NCBI RefSeq assembly: GCF_026420865.1
Contig: NZ_JAPCWC010000003.1
Location: 248,001-312,000 of the forward strand
DNA length: 64,000 bases
Reading direction: 5' to 3'
Origin: Novosphingobium clariflavum
GTDB lineage: Bacteria > Pseudomonadota > Alphaproteobacteria > Sphingomonadales > Sphingomonadaceae
Positions 26,397-34,990 of this stretch are shown piece after piece. The notes under the pieces were generated by a model, which ran no database searches, was not told where the DNA came from, and saw only the letters and a list, made by a program, of their open reading frames with translations. Numbering within the stretch: position 1 is the stretch's first letter; each line of letters opens with the position of its first letter. Both the position numbers and the translations under genes were made by a program.

Positions 26397-27827
26397 TTGA
26401 CGACCAATACCATCGGGGAACGGCTGGCGTTCCTTGAATTCGATGCCGCGCAGCGCCGTGCCCTGGCCTCTGCGCAGCCTCTCCTGCGGCGCTGCATCGG
26501 CCCCGCACTCGACCGTTTCTACGCCCGCGTGCGGCAGACGCCGACGCTCTCGGCGATGTTCCGCGACGCCGCGCACATGGACAAGGCCAAGGCCGCCCAG
26601 GTGGCGCACTGGATGGAAATCTCGTCCGCCCGGTTCGATCACGACTACTACGAGGCGGTTTCGCGCATCGGCAAGATGCACGCGAAGATCGGGCTGGAGC
26701 CGCGCTGGTACATCGGCGCCTATGCCCTGATCCTCGAAGAGATCATGACGGCGGTGGAACGCTCCGCCAGCCCCTGGCGGCGGCTACTGCGGCCGGGCAT
26801 CTCGCCGGGCAAGGTGAGCCGGGCACTCGTCAAGGCGGCGATGCTCGACATGGACCTGTCGATCTCGATCTATTTCGAGGAGGCCGAGGCGGAGCGTTCG
26901 CAGGCGATCGATTCCCTCGACCGGGCGATGTCGCGGCTGGCGGCGGGCGATCTGGTCCACGAACTCGACGATCTGCCCGACACGTTCCTGTCGCTGACCC
27001 GTTCCTACAACGAGAGCCTCGGCAACTTGCGCAGCACCATCGGCTCGGTGGTCCAGACCTCGAGCGCGATCCAGGGCGGCGCGGGCGAGATCGCGCGCGC
27101 CTCGGAAGACCTCGCGCGGCGCACCGAGAGCAACGCGGCGAGCCTCGAACAGGCGGCCGCCACGCTCCAGCAGGTCGAGGACCGGGTGAAGGCGACCGCC
27201 AGCGGGGCTTCGGAAACCCTGGGGATCGCGGGCGGTGCGCTCGATGCGGTCGGTCAGGGGCGCGGCGTCGCGGTCGACGCGGTGCAGGCGATGCGCACCG
27301 TGCATGAAAGCGCGCGCGGCATCGACGAGGTGATCGAGGGGGTCGACAAGATCGCCTTCCAGACCCGCGTTCTGGCCATGAATGCCGCGGTCGAGGCGGG
27401 CCGGGCCGGGGACGCCGGACGCGGTTTTGCGGTTGTCGCCGATCTGGTCAGTTCGCTCGCCATGCGGGCCGAGGAAGAGGCGCGCAAGGCCCGCGACGGG
27501 CTCAGCACCACCCGTGCCCAGATCGACGAGGCGGCAGGGGCCGTCACCCGCGTCGACACCGAACTGGAGCGCATCGCCGTCGAGGTCGAGCGTGTCCACA
27601 AGCTGATCGGCACGATGTCGCGCGACAACGATGCCCAGGCCGTCGCCATCTCCGAGATCAACACCGCGGTTGGCGTGATGGACCAGGCGACGCAGCAGAA
27701 CGCGGCGATGGTCGAAGAAACCTCGGCAGCGACGCGATCGCTGTCCTCCGATGCGACGGCGCTGGCCGCGCAGGCGGGCATGTTCCGGATCGGCGACGAT
27801 CGCACGGCTGGACGGTTCGCCGCGTAA
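26397..27827 (+). CDS. Soluble globin-coupled methyl-accepting chemotaxis protein
   Basis: About 476 residues. Residues 1-165 are a protoglobin sensor: LAFLEFDAAQRRALASAQPLL at the start and IGKMHAKIGLEPRWYIGAYALILEEI in the distal part, where HAKIGLEP carries the proximal haem His. There is no membrane segment, so it is cytosolic, like HemAT. The C-terminal MCP signalling domain spans about residues 230-460, with the hairpin tip KIAFQTRVLAMNAAVEAGRAGDAGRGFAVVADLV. It probably reports oxygen (or another haem ligand) to CheA. A TTG at 26397 is preferred as start because AAGGAAG lies five bases upstream; the ATG at 26373 would add eight residues and has no site. Confidence 0.85.
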   Translation: MTTNTIGERLAFLEFDAAQRRALASAQPLLRRCIGPALDRFYARVRQTPTLSAMFRDAAHMDKAKAAQVAHWMEISSARFDHDYYEAVSRIGKMHAKIGLEPRWYIGAYALILEEIMTAVERSASPWRRLLRPGISPGKVSRALVKAAMLDMDLSISIYFEEAEAERSQAIDSLDRAMSRLAAGDLVHELDDLPDTFLSLTRSYNESLGNLRSTIGSVVQTSSAIQGGAGEIARASEDLARRTESNAASLEQAAATLQQVEDRVKATASGASETLGIAGGALDAVGQGRGVAVDAVQAMRTVHESARGIDEVIEGVDKIAFQTRVLAMNAAVEAGRAGDAGRGFAVVADLVSSLAMRAEEEARKARDGLSTTRAQIDEAAGAVTRVDTELERIAVEVERVHKLIGTMSRDNDAQAVAISEINTAVGVMDQATQQNAAMVEETSAATRSLSSDATALAAQAGMFRIGDDRTAGRFAA

Positions 27828-27877
27828 TAGCGTCGCGCGCCGGGTTTGAACCGCCGCATTCCGGTATTGGCGAGGCA

Positions 27878-27907
27878 TTGGGAAATGCGCTGCGGCGCAT
27901 TTCCCAA
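27878..27907. terminator. Bidirectional terminator hairpin between chemoreceptor and S9 peptidase genes
   Basis: TTGGGAAATGCGC (27878-27890) pairs perfectly over 13 bp with GCGCATTTCCCAA (27895-27907) around TGCG. It lies between two convergent genes and has no long T-run on either side, so its efficiency is uncertain. Confidence 0.6.
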
Positions 27908-27925
27908 CAGGCGTTTACCGCAGGG

Positions 27926-30202
27926 TCATTGCTGCAGGCTGCGGACGAAGAATGTCGAGAGACGGCGCGTCACGTAGTCGATCGGGCCGGTCGAGCGGCC
28001 CACGGTGTGCTCGCCGCCGGGCACGACGAGGAGGTCGAAATCCTTGTCCGCCTTCACCAGCGCATTCACCACCTGCATGGTCGAGGCGGGATCGACGTTG
28101 CTGTCCTGCTCGCCCACGATCAGGAACAGCTTGCCCTGCAGCTTTGCGGCATTGTCCACGCCCGAGGCATCGGCGTAGCTCTTGTCGACCGGCCAGCCGA
28201 GCCACTGTTCGTTCCAGCTGATCTTGTCCATGCGGTTGTCGTAGCAGCCCGCCATGGCGACGCCGGCCTTGTAGAAATCGCCATGGAACAGCAGCGCATT
28301 GAGCGTCGACTGCCCGCCCGCCGAGGCGCCGTAGATGCCGACGCGGCTGATGTCGTAGGACGGGTCCTTCGCCGCCATCGCCTTGTGCCAGAGGATGCGA
28401 TCGGGGAAGCCGGAATCCTGCAGGTTCTTCCAGGCGACGTCCTGGAATGCCTTCGAACGGTTGGCCGTGCCCATGCCGTCGATCTGCACGACGATGAAGC
28501 CAAGGTCGGCCAGCGCCTGCATGCCGATCACCTTGTCGCCGCCCGAATGGTAGCCGAAGGGCCAGAAGGTCTTGGGCACGAAGCTGTCATGCGGGCCGGC
28601 GTAGATGTTCTCGATCACCGGGTATTTCTTCGCAGGATCGTAGTCGTGCGGGCGCACGACGAGGCCCCAGATGTCGCTCTTGCCGTCGCGGCCCTTGGCG
28701 GTGAACACTTCGGGCGCGTGGAAACCGGCGGCGGTGAGGCGGCTGATGTCGCCCCTGGTGATCGTCGCCACCACAGCGCCGTCGCTGGCGCGGTGCAGTT
28801 CGCTGACGGTGGGCATGTCCACGCGCGAATAAGTATCGACGTAGAACTGCATGTCGGGCGAGAAGCGGGCGGCGTGGTCGGCGCGCTCGGGGGTCAGCGG
28901 CGTCAGGTTGCGGCCGTCGAAATCGATGCGGTAGTAGTGGCGGAAATAGGGATCCTCGCCCGGGTTCATGCCGCTGGCGGCGAACCAGATCTGGCGCTTG
29001 GCATCGTCCACCTTGACCACTTCGCGCACCACCCAGTTGCCGGTGGTGATGCGGTTCTTCACCTTCCCGGTCTTGCCGTCCATCAGGTAGAGGTGGTTCC
29101 AGCCGTCGCGCTCCGAGGCCCAGACGATCTCGCCCCCAAGGCCGTTCACGTCATGCGCGAAGCGGCGGTCGGCGTAGAAGAAGGTCCTGGCATCTTCGGT
29201 CACGGCGGCATGGGCTGCGCCGGTCCCGGCATCGACGGCGATGATCCGCGCCTGTCCGAAACCGCGCTTGTCGTAATCGAATTCCACGCTCTTGCCGTCG
29301 GCGCGCCAGCGGGGCTGCGAGAGCTGGTAGGGATTGGGGAACAGCGCAGGATCGACCACCGTCTGGCGGCGGCTGGCGACATCGAACAGCACCGGCTGCT
29401 CCTGATCGACGGCATCGCCGGGCTTGGGATAGAGCTGGCTGCGCAGCGCCGGCTGAAGCTGGCCAGCGGGCGCGGCTTCCACGCGCAGCACGTGGCGGGC
29501 AAAGCCGGGGCGCACGCGGTAGATCATCACATGGCGGCTGTCGGGCGACCACTCGATGGTTTCGGGATCGTAGAAATTGCCCTCGGTGCCGTCGCTGCTG
29601 AGGCGCGTCAGGTCCCTGGAGCCGGCGGGACGGACGACGAGGTTGTTGTCCTCGACCAGCGCTTCCCACTTGCCGTCGGGCGAGAGGCGCGGATGGTTAT
29701 CGGCGGGCACCGAAAGGTCGCGCACGACGCCGAAGCCGCGCGGGCGGCGCGGGTCGGCTTCGGGCGCGCAGTGATAATCGGTGAGCGTGCAGTTCCAGCC
29801 GGCATAGTCGATGCCGAAACCGATCGACTGGCGATCCGGCCCCCACGAGAACTGGTCGAACGGCAGGCGCAGCGGGTCGATCGTCTCGCCCATTGCGGCG
29901 CCGAGCGCCTTGGCGAGCTTCTGCTGGTCGAAGGCCGGGGTCTTTGCCCGCGCGCGCAGGTCATAAGTCTCGAACGCGAAGCCGCCTTCCACGGTCTTGC
30001 GATAGGAGAAGGCGCTGCCGTCCGGCGTCCAGCTTGCCGGCCAGGCGATCTCGCGCGTCAGGTACTGCCAGTCCGCGCGCAGCGATATCGAGCGGGCCAT
30101 GTCCTCGGCGCTCGGCGCGGCAAGGGCGTGGACAGGGGCGAGCGGCACCGCGCTCGCGGCCAGCAGCAGGGCCGCGCGGGCGTGACGGAGAGGAGCAAGC
30201 AT
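27926..30202 (-). CDS. S9 family (dipeptidyl-peptidase IV-type) prolyl peptidase, secreted
   Basis: A 758-residue protein with a signal peptide (hydrophobic run ending near VHALAAPSA). Residues 40-520 form the DPP4-type beta-propeller (repeated strands such as WTPDGSAFSYRKT and WSPDSRHVMIYRV). The C-terminal alpha/beta-hydrolase has nucleophile Ser627 in GASAGG, Asp700 in GEQDSNVD and His732 in GGEHTV. Such enzymes cut peptides after proline-like residues. It has its own promoter region with a GTATAC palindrome 88 bp upstream of the ATG and lies downstream of the Svx-like gene. In this locus it plausibly processes Hyp/Pro-rich peptides in the periplasm. Its exact specificity cannot be read from sequence. 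Confidence 0.88.
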   Translation of the reverse strand: MLAPLRHARAALLLAASAVPLAPVHALAAPSAEDMARSISLRADWQYLTREIAWPASWTPDGSAFSYRKTVEGGFAFETYDLRARAKTPAFDQQKLAKALGAAMGETIDPLRLPFDQFSWGPDRQSIGFGIDYAGWNCTLTDYHCAPEADPRRPRGFGVVRDLSVPADNHPRLSPDGKWEALVEDNNLVVRPAGSRDLTRLSSDGTEGNFYDPETIEWSPDSRHVMIYRVRPGFARHVLRVEAAPAGQLQPALRSQLYPKPGDAVDQEQPVLFDVASRRQTVVDPALFPNPYQLSQPRWRADGKSVEFDYDKRGFGQARIIAVDAGTGAAHAAVTEDARTFFYADRRFAHDVNGLGGEIVWASERDGWNHLYLMDGKTGKVKNRITTGNWVVREVVKVDDAKRQIWFAASGMNPGEDPYFRHYYRIDFDGRNLTPLTPERADHAARFSPDMQFYVDTYSRVDMPTVSELHRASDGAVVATITRGDISRLTAAGFHAPEVFTAKGRDGKSDIWGLVVRPHDYDPAKKYPVIENIYAGPHDSFVPKTFWPFGYHSGGDKVIGMQALADLGFIVVQIDGMGTANRSKAFQDVAWKNLQDSGFPDRILWHKAMAAKDPSYDISRVGIYGASAGGQSTLNALLFHGDFYKAGVAMAGCYDNRMDKISWNEQWLGWPVDKSYADASGVDNAAKLQGKLFLIVGEQDSNVDPASTMQVVNALVKADKDFDLLVVPGGEHTVGRSTGPIDYVTRRLSTFFVRSLQQ

Positions 30203-30283
30203 GGATCGAAAACCTCAGTGCGGATCGGCAGGGCGCGGGGGCAGGACACGGGGGGGGGCAGGCCCCGACAAAATGCGTTCTTA

Positions 30284-30301
30284 AATATAGTATACGAAAT
30301 T
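30284..30301. promoter_or_regulatory. Predicted GntR operator, site 1 (S9 peptidase gene)
   Basis: AATATAGTATACGAAATT, 16 of 18 positions matching the perfect palindrome of site 5. It lies 82-99 bp upstream of the peptidase start and after the end of the Svx-like gene, so it marks a separate promoter for the peptidase gene. Site 6 is almost identical. Confidence 0.7.
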
Positions 30302-30333
30302 TGCACAGCGAGGCAATGCGGGAAGGAAGCCGC

Positions 30334-32205
30334 TCAGGGAATCCAGCGGTAGTCCGGCTTGGCGGTGACTTCCGGCACGGGGGCGGTTAGGTCGGCGCCG
30401 TGCTTGGGGTCCTTGACGGTCTCCTGATCGACGAAGCCATAGAAGACACCGTGCGCTGCCGAGCCGCCGCGCTGTTCGACATCGCCGATGTTCTGCGCGG
30501 TGCCGGACAGGACGATGCCTTTCTCGTACTCGCCGATGCCGAGCATGGCGGTTGCCGCCCGGGCCTTGTCCCGTACCACGGTATCACCGCGCAACACGGT
30601 CAGGCCGGAAATCACCGCATCGTCGCGCACCTCCGCCTTGTCGAGCACGACCGCGTGATCCTCGATCCGCGCATGGCCGGAAACGGTGCCGGAGACGACG
30701 CGCGCATAAGGGCCGACCCATGCCGTCTTCGCCACGCTGGCGCCGGGGCCTACCCAGCCGCCGCCGTTGCTGTGGCGATGGCCACCGGGGATCGGCGCGG
30801 GCGCGTCGGGCTGGGCGCCATCGAACTGCACCATCCACGGATAGCGGTAGATCGAATACCACGGCTGGTCCCAGCGGATCTTCTGCATCGTGGAGGGCGT
30901 GGCCATGACCACCAGATAGAGCCCGGTATCGTCAGGACGCACCGCGATGGAGGCAGCGCCTTTGGTGCCGCGCTGGAGCGGGGTGTAGCGGCTCTTGCCG
31001 TCGGCGCCGACGGCCACGACGCCCCAGCGCCAGTCGGAGGCGGGCGAGGGGATCGTGTCCGGCTCGTCGGCAAGGCCGGGCAGCGAGGTGACGGCGCTGG
31101 CCTGCTGCACCACGCCGCGGAACGTCACGCGCACTTCGCCGGCACCGGCATCGGGGCGAAGCTTCACCACGTTGTAGCCCCAGCGCTGGGGTGCGGCCAT
31201 CTCGGGCACGGCGAAGCGGCGGTGGGCGGCGTCGATCGGATCGAGCACGGTGGCCGAGAGGATTCCGGCATCGGTGGTCTGGTCGTAGCTGCCGTAATTG
31301 CGGCGCAGGACCGCGCCCTGATCGCTGCCGTCGGGATTGGTGTAGTCCCAGTTGGCGTTGTGCAGGGCCCAGTCGCCGAAGGTGTCGTTCAACTGCTCCT
31401 GTGTCCATCCCATGTTGCGCTGGAGGACGCTGAAGGGATCTTCGGTGAGGCGTGCGGGATCGTCCTTGCCGGGGGCCTTGCGCCAGATGTCGTTGACCGC
31501 CTCGAAGCCGTGGGTGTCCTTCAGGTATTCGAAGAACTGCCAGTTGCAGTAGCGCGTCCGGGTCGAGCCGTAATAGAGGTGCGGATACTGCTTGAGCAGC
31601 ACCGAGCAGTGCGTGTTCTGGCGGAATTCCGGCAGCTGCACGGTCATCCAGTTGGCGTGGCTTTCGAACATCCAGCCGGTGAAGGGCGAATCCATCAGGC
31701 GGCCGGTGGCGGCCTGAAGCGCGTGGGTCAGTTCGTGGGCAAGCCCGAACCGGTCCTTGAGTGCGCCGGGATCGATCCACATGCCCATGTGGCCGAGCGA
31801 GTCCGCCCCGCCGGTCAGTCCGTAGCCGACGCCGATATAGGCATTGACCTTGAACTTCTCCGGCGAGCCGCAATGGGGCGTGGGAAAGCGCAGGGTGCCG
31901 AGGAAATAGCTCCACACATATTCGAGATGCGCGGCGGCGGCCTTGGCCACTTCCGGTTCCACCGTGCCCGGCTTCCAGTGCAGCGCGAAGTGGGCGCTTT
32001 CCAGCTGGAGGGGCAGGGCGGAATTGGCGGCGTCCGACGGATCGGTCGCCGCCACTTTCCAGCCATTTGGCCATTCCCCGGCTACGCAGGCCGCACTCGG
32101 TGTGGAGCCGGTAGCCGGGGAGGCAGCCATCGCCGCGGACGGAAGGGCCGCTCCAGGGACGGAGAGCGCCAGCGCCGATGCCTGCAGGAAAGTCTTCATC
32201 GTCAT
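30334..32205 (-). CDS. Svx/AvrXca-like secreted zinc metalloprotease (HELTH)
   Basis: A 623-residue protein with a signal peptide ending near AAMAAS. Residues 55-300 resemble the Svx/AvrXca family (DUF6055-like): HFALHWKPGTVEP, the LRFPTPHCGSP Cys region, and a gluzincin zinc motif H157-E-L-T-H161, with a candidate third ligand Glu181 in MFESHANWM. The C-terminal part (about 480-600) is built of short repeats (GPGASVAKTAWVGPYARV, GHARIEDHAVVLDKAEVRDD) that read as a left-handed beta-helix. Related proteins are virulence factors of plant pathogens; from memory some have been linked to plant wall glycoproteins, which should be checked. It lies 10 bp after the DUF5695-like gene. An alternative start at 32199 is better placed for the GGGGA site. 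Confidence 0.75.
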   Translation of the reverse strand: MTMKTFLQASALALSVPGAALPSAAMAASPATGSTPSAACVAGEWPNGWKVAATDPSDAANSALPLQLESAHFALHWKPGTVEPEVAKAAAAHLEYVWSYFLGTLRFPTPHCGSPEKFKVNAYIGVGYGLTGGADSLGHMGMWIDPGALKDRFGLAHELTHALQAATGRLMDSPFTGWMFESHANWMTVQLPEFRQNTHCSVLLKQYPHLYYGSTRTRYCNWQFFEYLKDTHGFEAVNDIWRKAPGKDDPARLTEDPFSVLQRNMGWTQEQLNDTFGDWALHNANWDYTNPDGSDQGAVLRRNYGSYDQTTDAGILSATVLDPIDAAHRRFAVPEMAAPQRWGYNVVKLRPDAGAGEVRVTFRGVVQQASAVTSLPGLADEPDTIPSPASDWRWGVVAVGADGKSRYTPLQRGTKGAASIAVRPDDTGLYLVVMATPSTMQKIRWDQPWYSIYRYPWMVQFDGAQPDAPAPIPGGHRHSNGGGWVGPGASVAKTAWVGPYARVVSGTVSGHARIEDHAVVLDKAEVRDDAVISGLTVLRGDTVVRDKARAATAMLGIGEYEKGIVLSGTAQNIGDVEQRGGSAAHGVFYGFVDQETVKDPKHGADLTAPVPEVTAKPDYRWIP

Positions 32206-32215
32206 GAGTCCCCGA

Positions 32216-34969
32216 TCAGCGGGGCGTCAGCGTGACGGTGGTGGCCGCTGCGGTGAGCGGGATGGCATAGCCATCGCGGTCCGCGGTGCCGGTGTCGGTC
32301 GCATAGGTACGGCCGCCAGCGGTGGTGGTCTGGAACAGCAGGCGCGCGGCCGGATCGGTGGCGCTGGCCGGATCGAGCGTCAGCACGACCTTGCCGGTCT
32401 TGCTGTCGTAATCGGCGCTCTGGATGCGGCCGGCTTCCAGCGTGATCCACAGACCGGCGGGCGCCACGAACAGGCGGCGGCGGGCGCCGTCCTTCGGGAC
32501 GAGGTTTACGGTGCTGCCCTTGGTGGTCAGGTCGCCGCCGAAGCCGATCCAGCCGAACTGCGGGTCATTGACCATGTAGCTCGCCGCCGTGATCGCATGG
32601 CCGTAGAAGCCCATGCCGTAGTCGCCGGTGATCGCGTCCCACTTCATCATGTCCGGCCACGAGTGGAACGCGGCCGAGCCGAAGCCCTTCTGGTCGATAT
32701 TGGTCACGCCGCCCATCATGCCGCCGTAAGCGACGCGCAGCAGGTGCAGGTCGGTGGGGTTCTGGCGATAGGCATCGAACAGCGGCACCGCGTTCAGCGC
32801 CGATCCGTAGTGGTGGATCTGCCGCTCGATGCGGCTGACCTTGCCGCCATAGAGGAAGTCCCAATAGCGGCGCGCATTGCCGTTATAGCCCCAGCTGGGG
32901 ATCGTGGGATCGTAGCCCAGGATAACCTCGCGCGTCTCGTCCGCCTGCGGCTGGAAGCCGAAGTAGCGCATCCAGGCATAGACTTCGGGCTGGCCGGTGG
33001 AATCCCACGCCATCTCGCTGCCGAACGGATACTTCATCGAACGCCAGTGATCTGCGCGCTTCTTCATCAGGCCTTCCATCTCGGTGGCCTCGGCGGTCAT
33101 GCCCTCGCGCTTCAGGTCCTTCAGGATGTCGACGAAGACGTCGCCTTCCATCTGGCCGAACTCGGCATAGTACGGGGCATCGCGCATCATCGCGACGGTC
33201 GTGCGGTAGGCCCAGTCGAGGTAGAACTTCCAGTCGTGCTGCTTGACCAGCCCGGCATTGTCGCGGGCGAGGCGGTAGAGCACCCAGTGGCCGATGGCGA
33301 CGTGGGGGTAGTTATAGGAGCGGCCGAGATCGCCTGCATCCTTCTTCGACCACGCGGTCCAGTTCTTCCAGTTGATCTTGGGATCGTAGTAGTTCGGGAA
33401 CTCCACCGGATCGTAGTAGAAGATGCTCTTCTTGACGGCACCGGCCTGCGGGCCGTCCTTGACCTGCAGGGTGCCCAGCACGGTTTCGTTGACGAGGCGT
33501 TCCAGCTTGGCGACTTCTTCCGGGTTCGGATTGTCGAGCTGCTTCATCATCGCGGCGACCCACGAACCGGCGCCGCCTTCGTCGCTCATCCCGGAAACCC
33601 AGACGCGGCCGTCCTGCGTGAGGATCTTGTTGTCCTCCCGGTCGTAGGAGAGGATCGCGGGGCTGCGGTGGAAGGGATCGTCCTTGCCTTCGAACCACTG
33701 GTCGGTGGTGGTGAAGTGGCCGATGTCGGCCATCACCTGCTCAAGCGGCTTGGTGATGTAGTAGCTGACGGTCTGCTTCTGCCCGTCCGCATACGTCACC
33801 GTCAGACGCGCCTGACCCCAGCCGTTGGCCTTGATCTGGTAGCGGGCCCAGCCCCCCCCGCTTTTCTCGGAGGTGGCGGTGAGCGAACCTTCGGGGAAGG
33901 ATTCGATCTTCGCCACCTTGCTCGGCGTCTTCAGGAACAGGCTGGCGGTCTGGTCGGTGGGCACGACATAGCCGGGAATGCCGACCGCGACCGGGCGCTT
34001 CTGGGCGACCAGCGTATCCTCGATCGCGCGGATGCTGGGCGCGGTCACGAAGCGCAGGCCGATCGTGCGGCTTTCGCCGGGGGCCAGCGTGATGCTGGTC
34101 GGCTCGTTCCACTGCTGACCGGCCTTGGCCCATTCCTTTTCGGCAAAGCCCTTGCTGGCGACGGTCCAGTCGTAGAAGCCCTCGGAAACCTGCGTGCGCG
34201 GGCTCTTGTCGGTGAAGATGTCGCCATCACGGGCAGCGCGGGCCTCGGCGATCGGGCGATAGGCTTCGAGCGGGGTGCCCTTCTCGGGCAGCACCAGCAG
34301 CGCCGGGCCTTCCCCGTTGAGGCGCGTGACCTGAAGGTAACCGGCATCGCGGCCGATATAGGGATCGACGAAGCTGGCCTGCGCGTGGGCGGAATCGAGA
34401 TCGCGGTCGAGGATGATGTTGTCGAACACCATCGGCATGCCGAGGCCGCCGATCTCCACGGGAGCGCTGCTGGTGTTGACCAGCGTGAAGCGCAGGGCGA
34501 GCACGCCGTCCTCGTTCACCCAGCGGCGCTCGACGCGCAGCGGGATGCCCGCTCCCATGGAAGCGGTGATGTCGGCGGCGGCGAGCACGCCCTTGCCGCC
34601 CGTCAGCGCGGCGATCTGCTTGCGGGCATGGGCGGAGGAGAAGTCCTGCCAGTCTGAGCCCGCGGTCTTCAGGCGAATGTGAATGTCGCCGATATGGACA
34701 TAGCCATCGGCGGCACGCTCGGCCTCACGGCCCGCAGGCACGAAGTCGAACGCGGCATTGCCCTTGGGCGAGAGGTGGGCAAGCGTCTGGGTATCCGCGC
34801 GCAGCGCCAGATCGAAGGCCGGGGTCTGCATCTCGGTCTTCTGGATCGGCGGATAGACCGGCTTCGGCTTCTCCGCTTCCTGTGCCTGCGCCGCCGCCAT
34901 CGGCAACATGGCCGGAACCGGCGCCAGTACCAGCGCGATGAGGGGGAGGGGCTTCAGAAGACGCTTCAT
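32216..34969 (-). CDS. Large secreted DUF5695-like protein, probable glycosidase of unknown specificity
   Basis: A 917-residue protein with a signal peptide ending near AAAQAQEAEK and GAGGA seven bases before the ATG. An N-terminal beta-sandwich-like region (residues 45-430: VHIGDIHIRL, LRFTLVNTSSAPVEIGGLGMP) precedes a helical part (430-790) with many aromatic and acidic residues (WKNWTAWSKKDAGDLGRSYNYPHVAIGHWVLYRLAR, GWIGFGGDL). That layout suits an (alpha/alpha)6-barrel carbohydrate-active enzyme. I associate it with DUF5695, but cannot name catalytic residues. It sits 21 bp after the S9 peptidase and 10 bp before the Svx-like gene, so it is almost certainly co-transcribed with both. It is the least explained enzyme of the locus. 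Confidence 0.62.
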   Translation of the reverse strand: MKRLLKPLPLIALVLAPVPAMLPMAAAQAQEAEKPKPVYPPIQKTEMQTPAFDLALRADTQTLAHLSPKGNAAFDFVPAGREAERAADGYVHIGDIHIRLKTAGSDWQDFSSAHARKQIAALTGGKGVLAAADITASMGAGIPLRVERRWVNEDGVLALRFTLVNTSSAPVEIGGLGMPMVFDNIILDRDLDSAHAQASFVDPYIGRDAGYLQVTRLNGEGPALLVLPEKGTPLEAYRPIAEARAARDGDIFTDKSPRTQVSEGFYDWTVASKGFAEKEWAKAGQQWNEPTSITLAPGESRTIGLRFVTAPSIRAIEDTLVAQKRPVAVGIPGYVVPTDQTASLFLKTPSKVAKIESFPEGSLTATSEKSGGGWARYQIKANGWGQARLTVTYADGQKQTVSYYITKPLEQVMADIGHFTTTDQWFEGKDDPFHRSPAILSYDREDNKILTQDGRVWVSGMSDEGGAGSWVAAMMKQLDNPNPEEVAKLERLVNETVLGTLQVKDGPQAGAVKKSIFYYDPVEFPNYYDPKINWKNWTAWSKKDAGDLGRSYNYPHVAIGHWVLYRLARDNAGLVKQHDWKFYLDWAYRTTVAMMRDAPYYAEFGQMEGDVFVDILKDLKREGMTAEATEMEGLMKKRADHWRSMKYPFGSEMAWDSTGQPEVYAWMRYFGFQPQADETREVILGYDPTIPSWGYNGNARRYWDFLYGGKVSRIERQIHHYGSALNAVPLFDAYRQNPTDLHLLRVAYGGMMGGVTNIDQKGFGSAAFHSWPDMMKWDAITGDYGMGFYGHAITAASYMVNDPQFGWIGFGGDLTTKGSTVNLVPKDGARRRLFVAPAGLWITLEAGRIQSADYDSKTGKVVLTLDPASATDPAARLLFQTTTAGGRTYATDTGTADRDGYAIPLTAAATTVTLTPR

Positions 34970-34990
34970 GTCAAATCCTCGCGGGTATCT

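Noticed and set aside
27878..30352. 824-codon open frame opposite the S9 peptidase
   Set aside because: Antisense shadow of a gene with complete catalytic triad; composition unlike a real protein.
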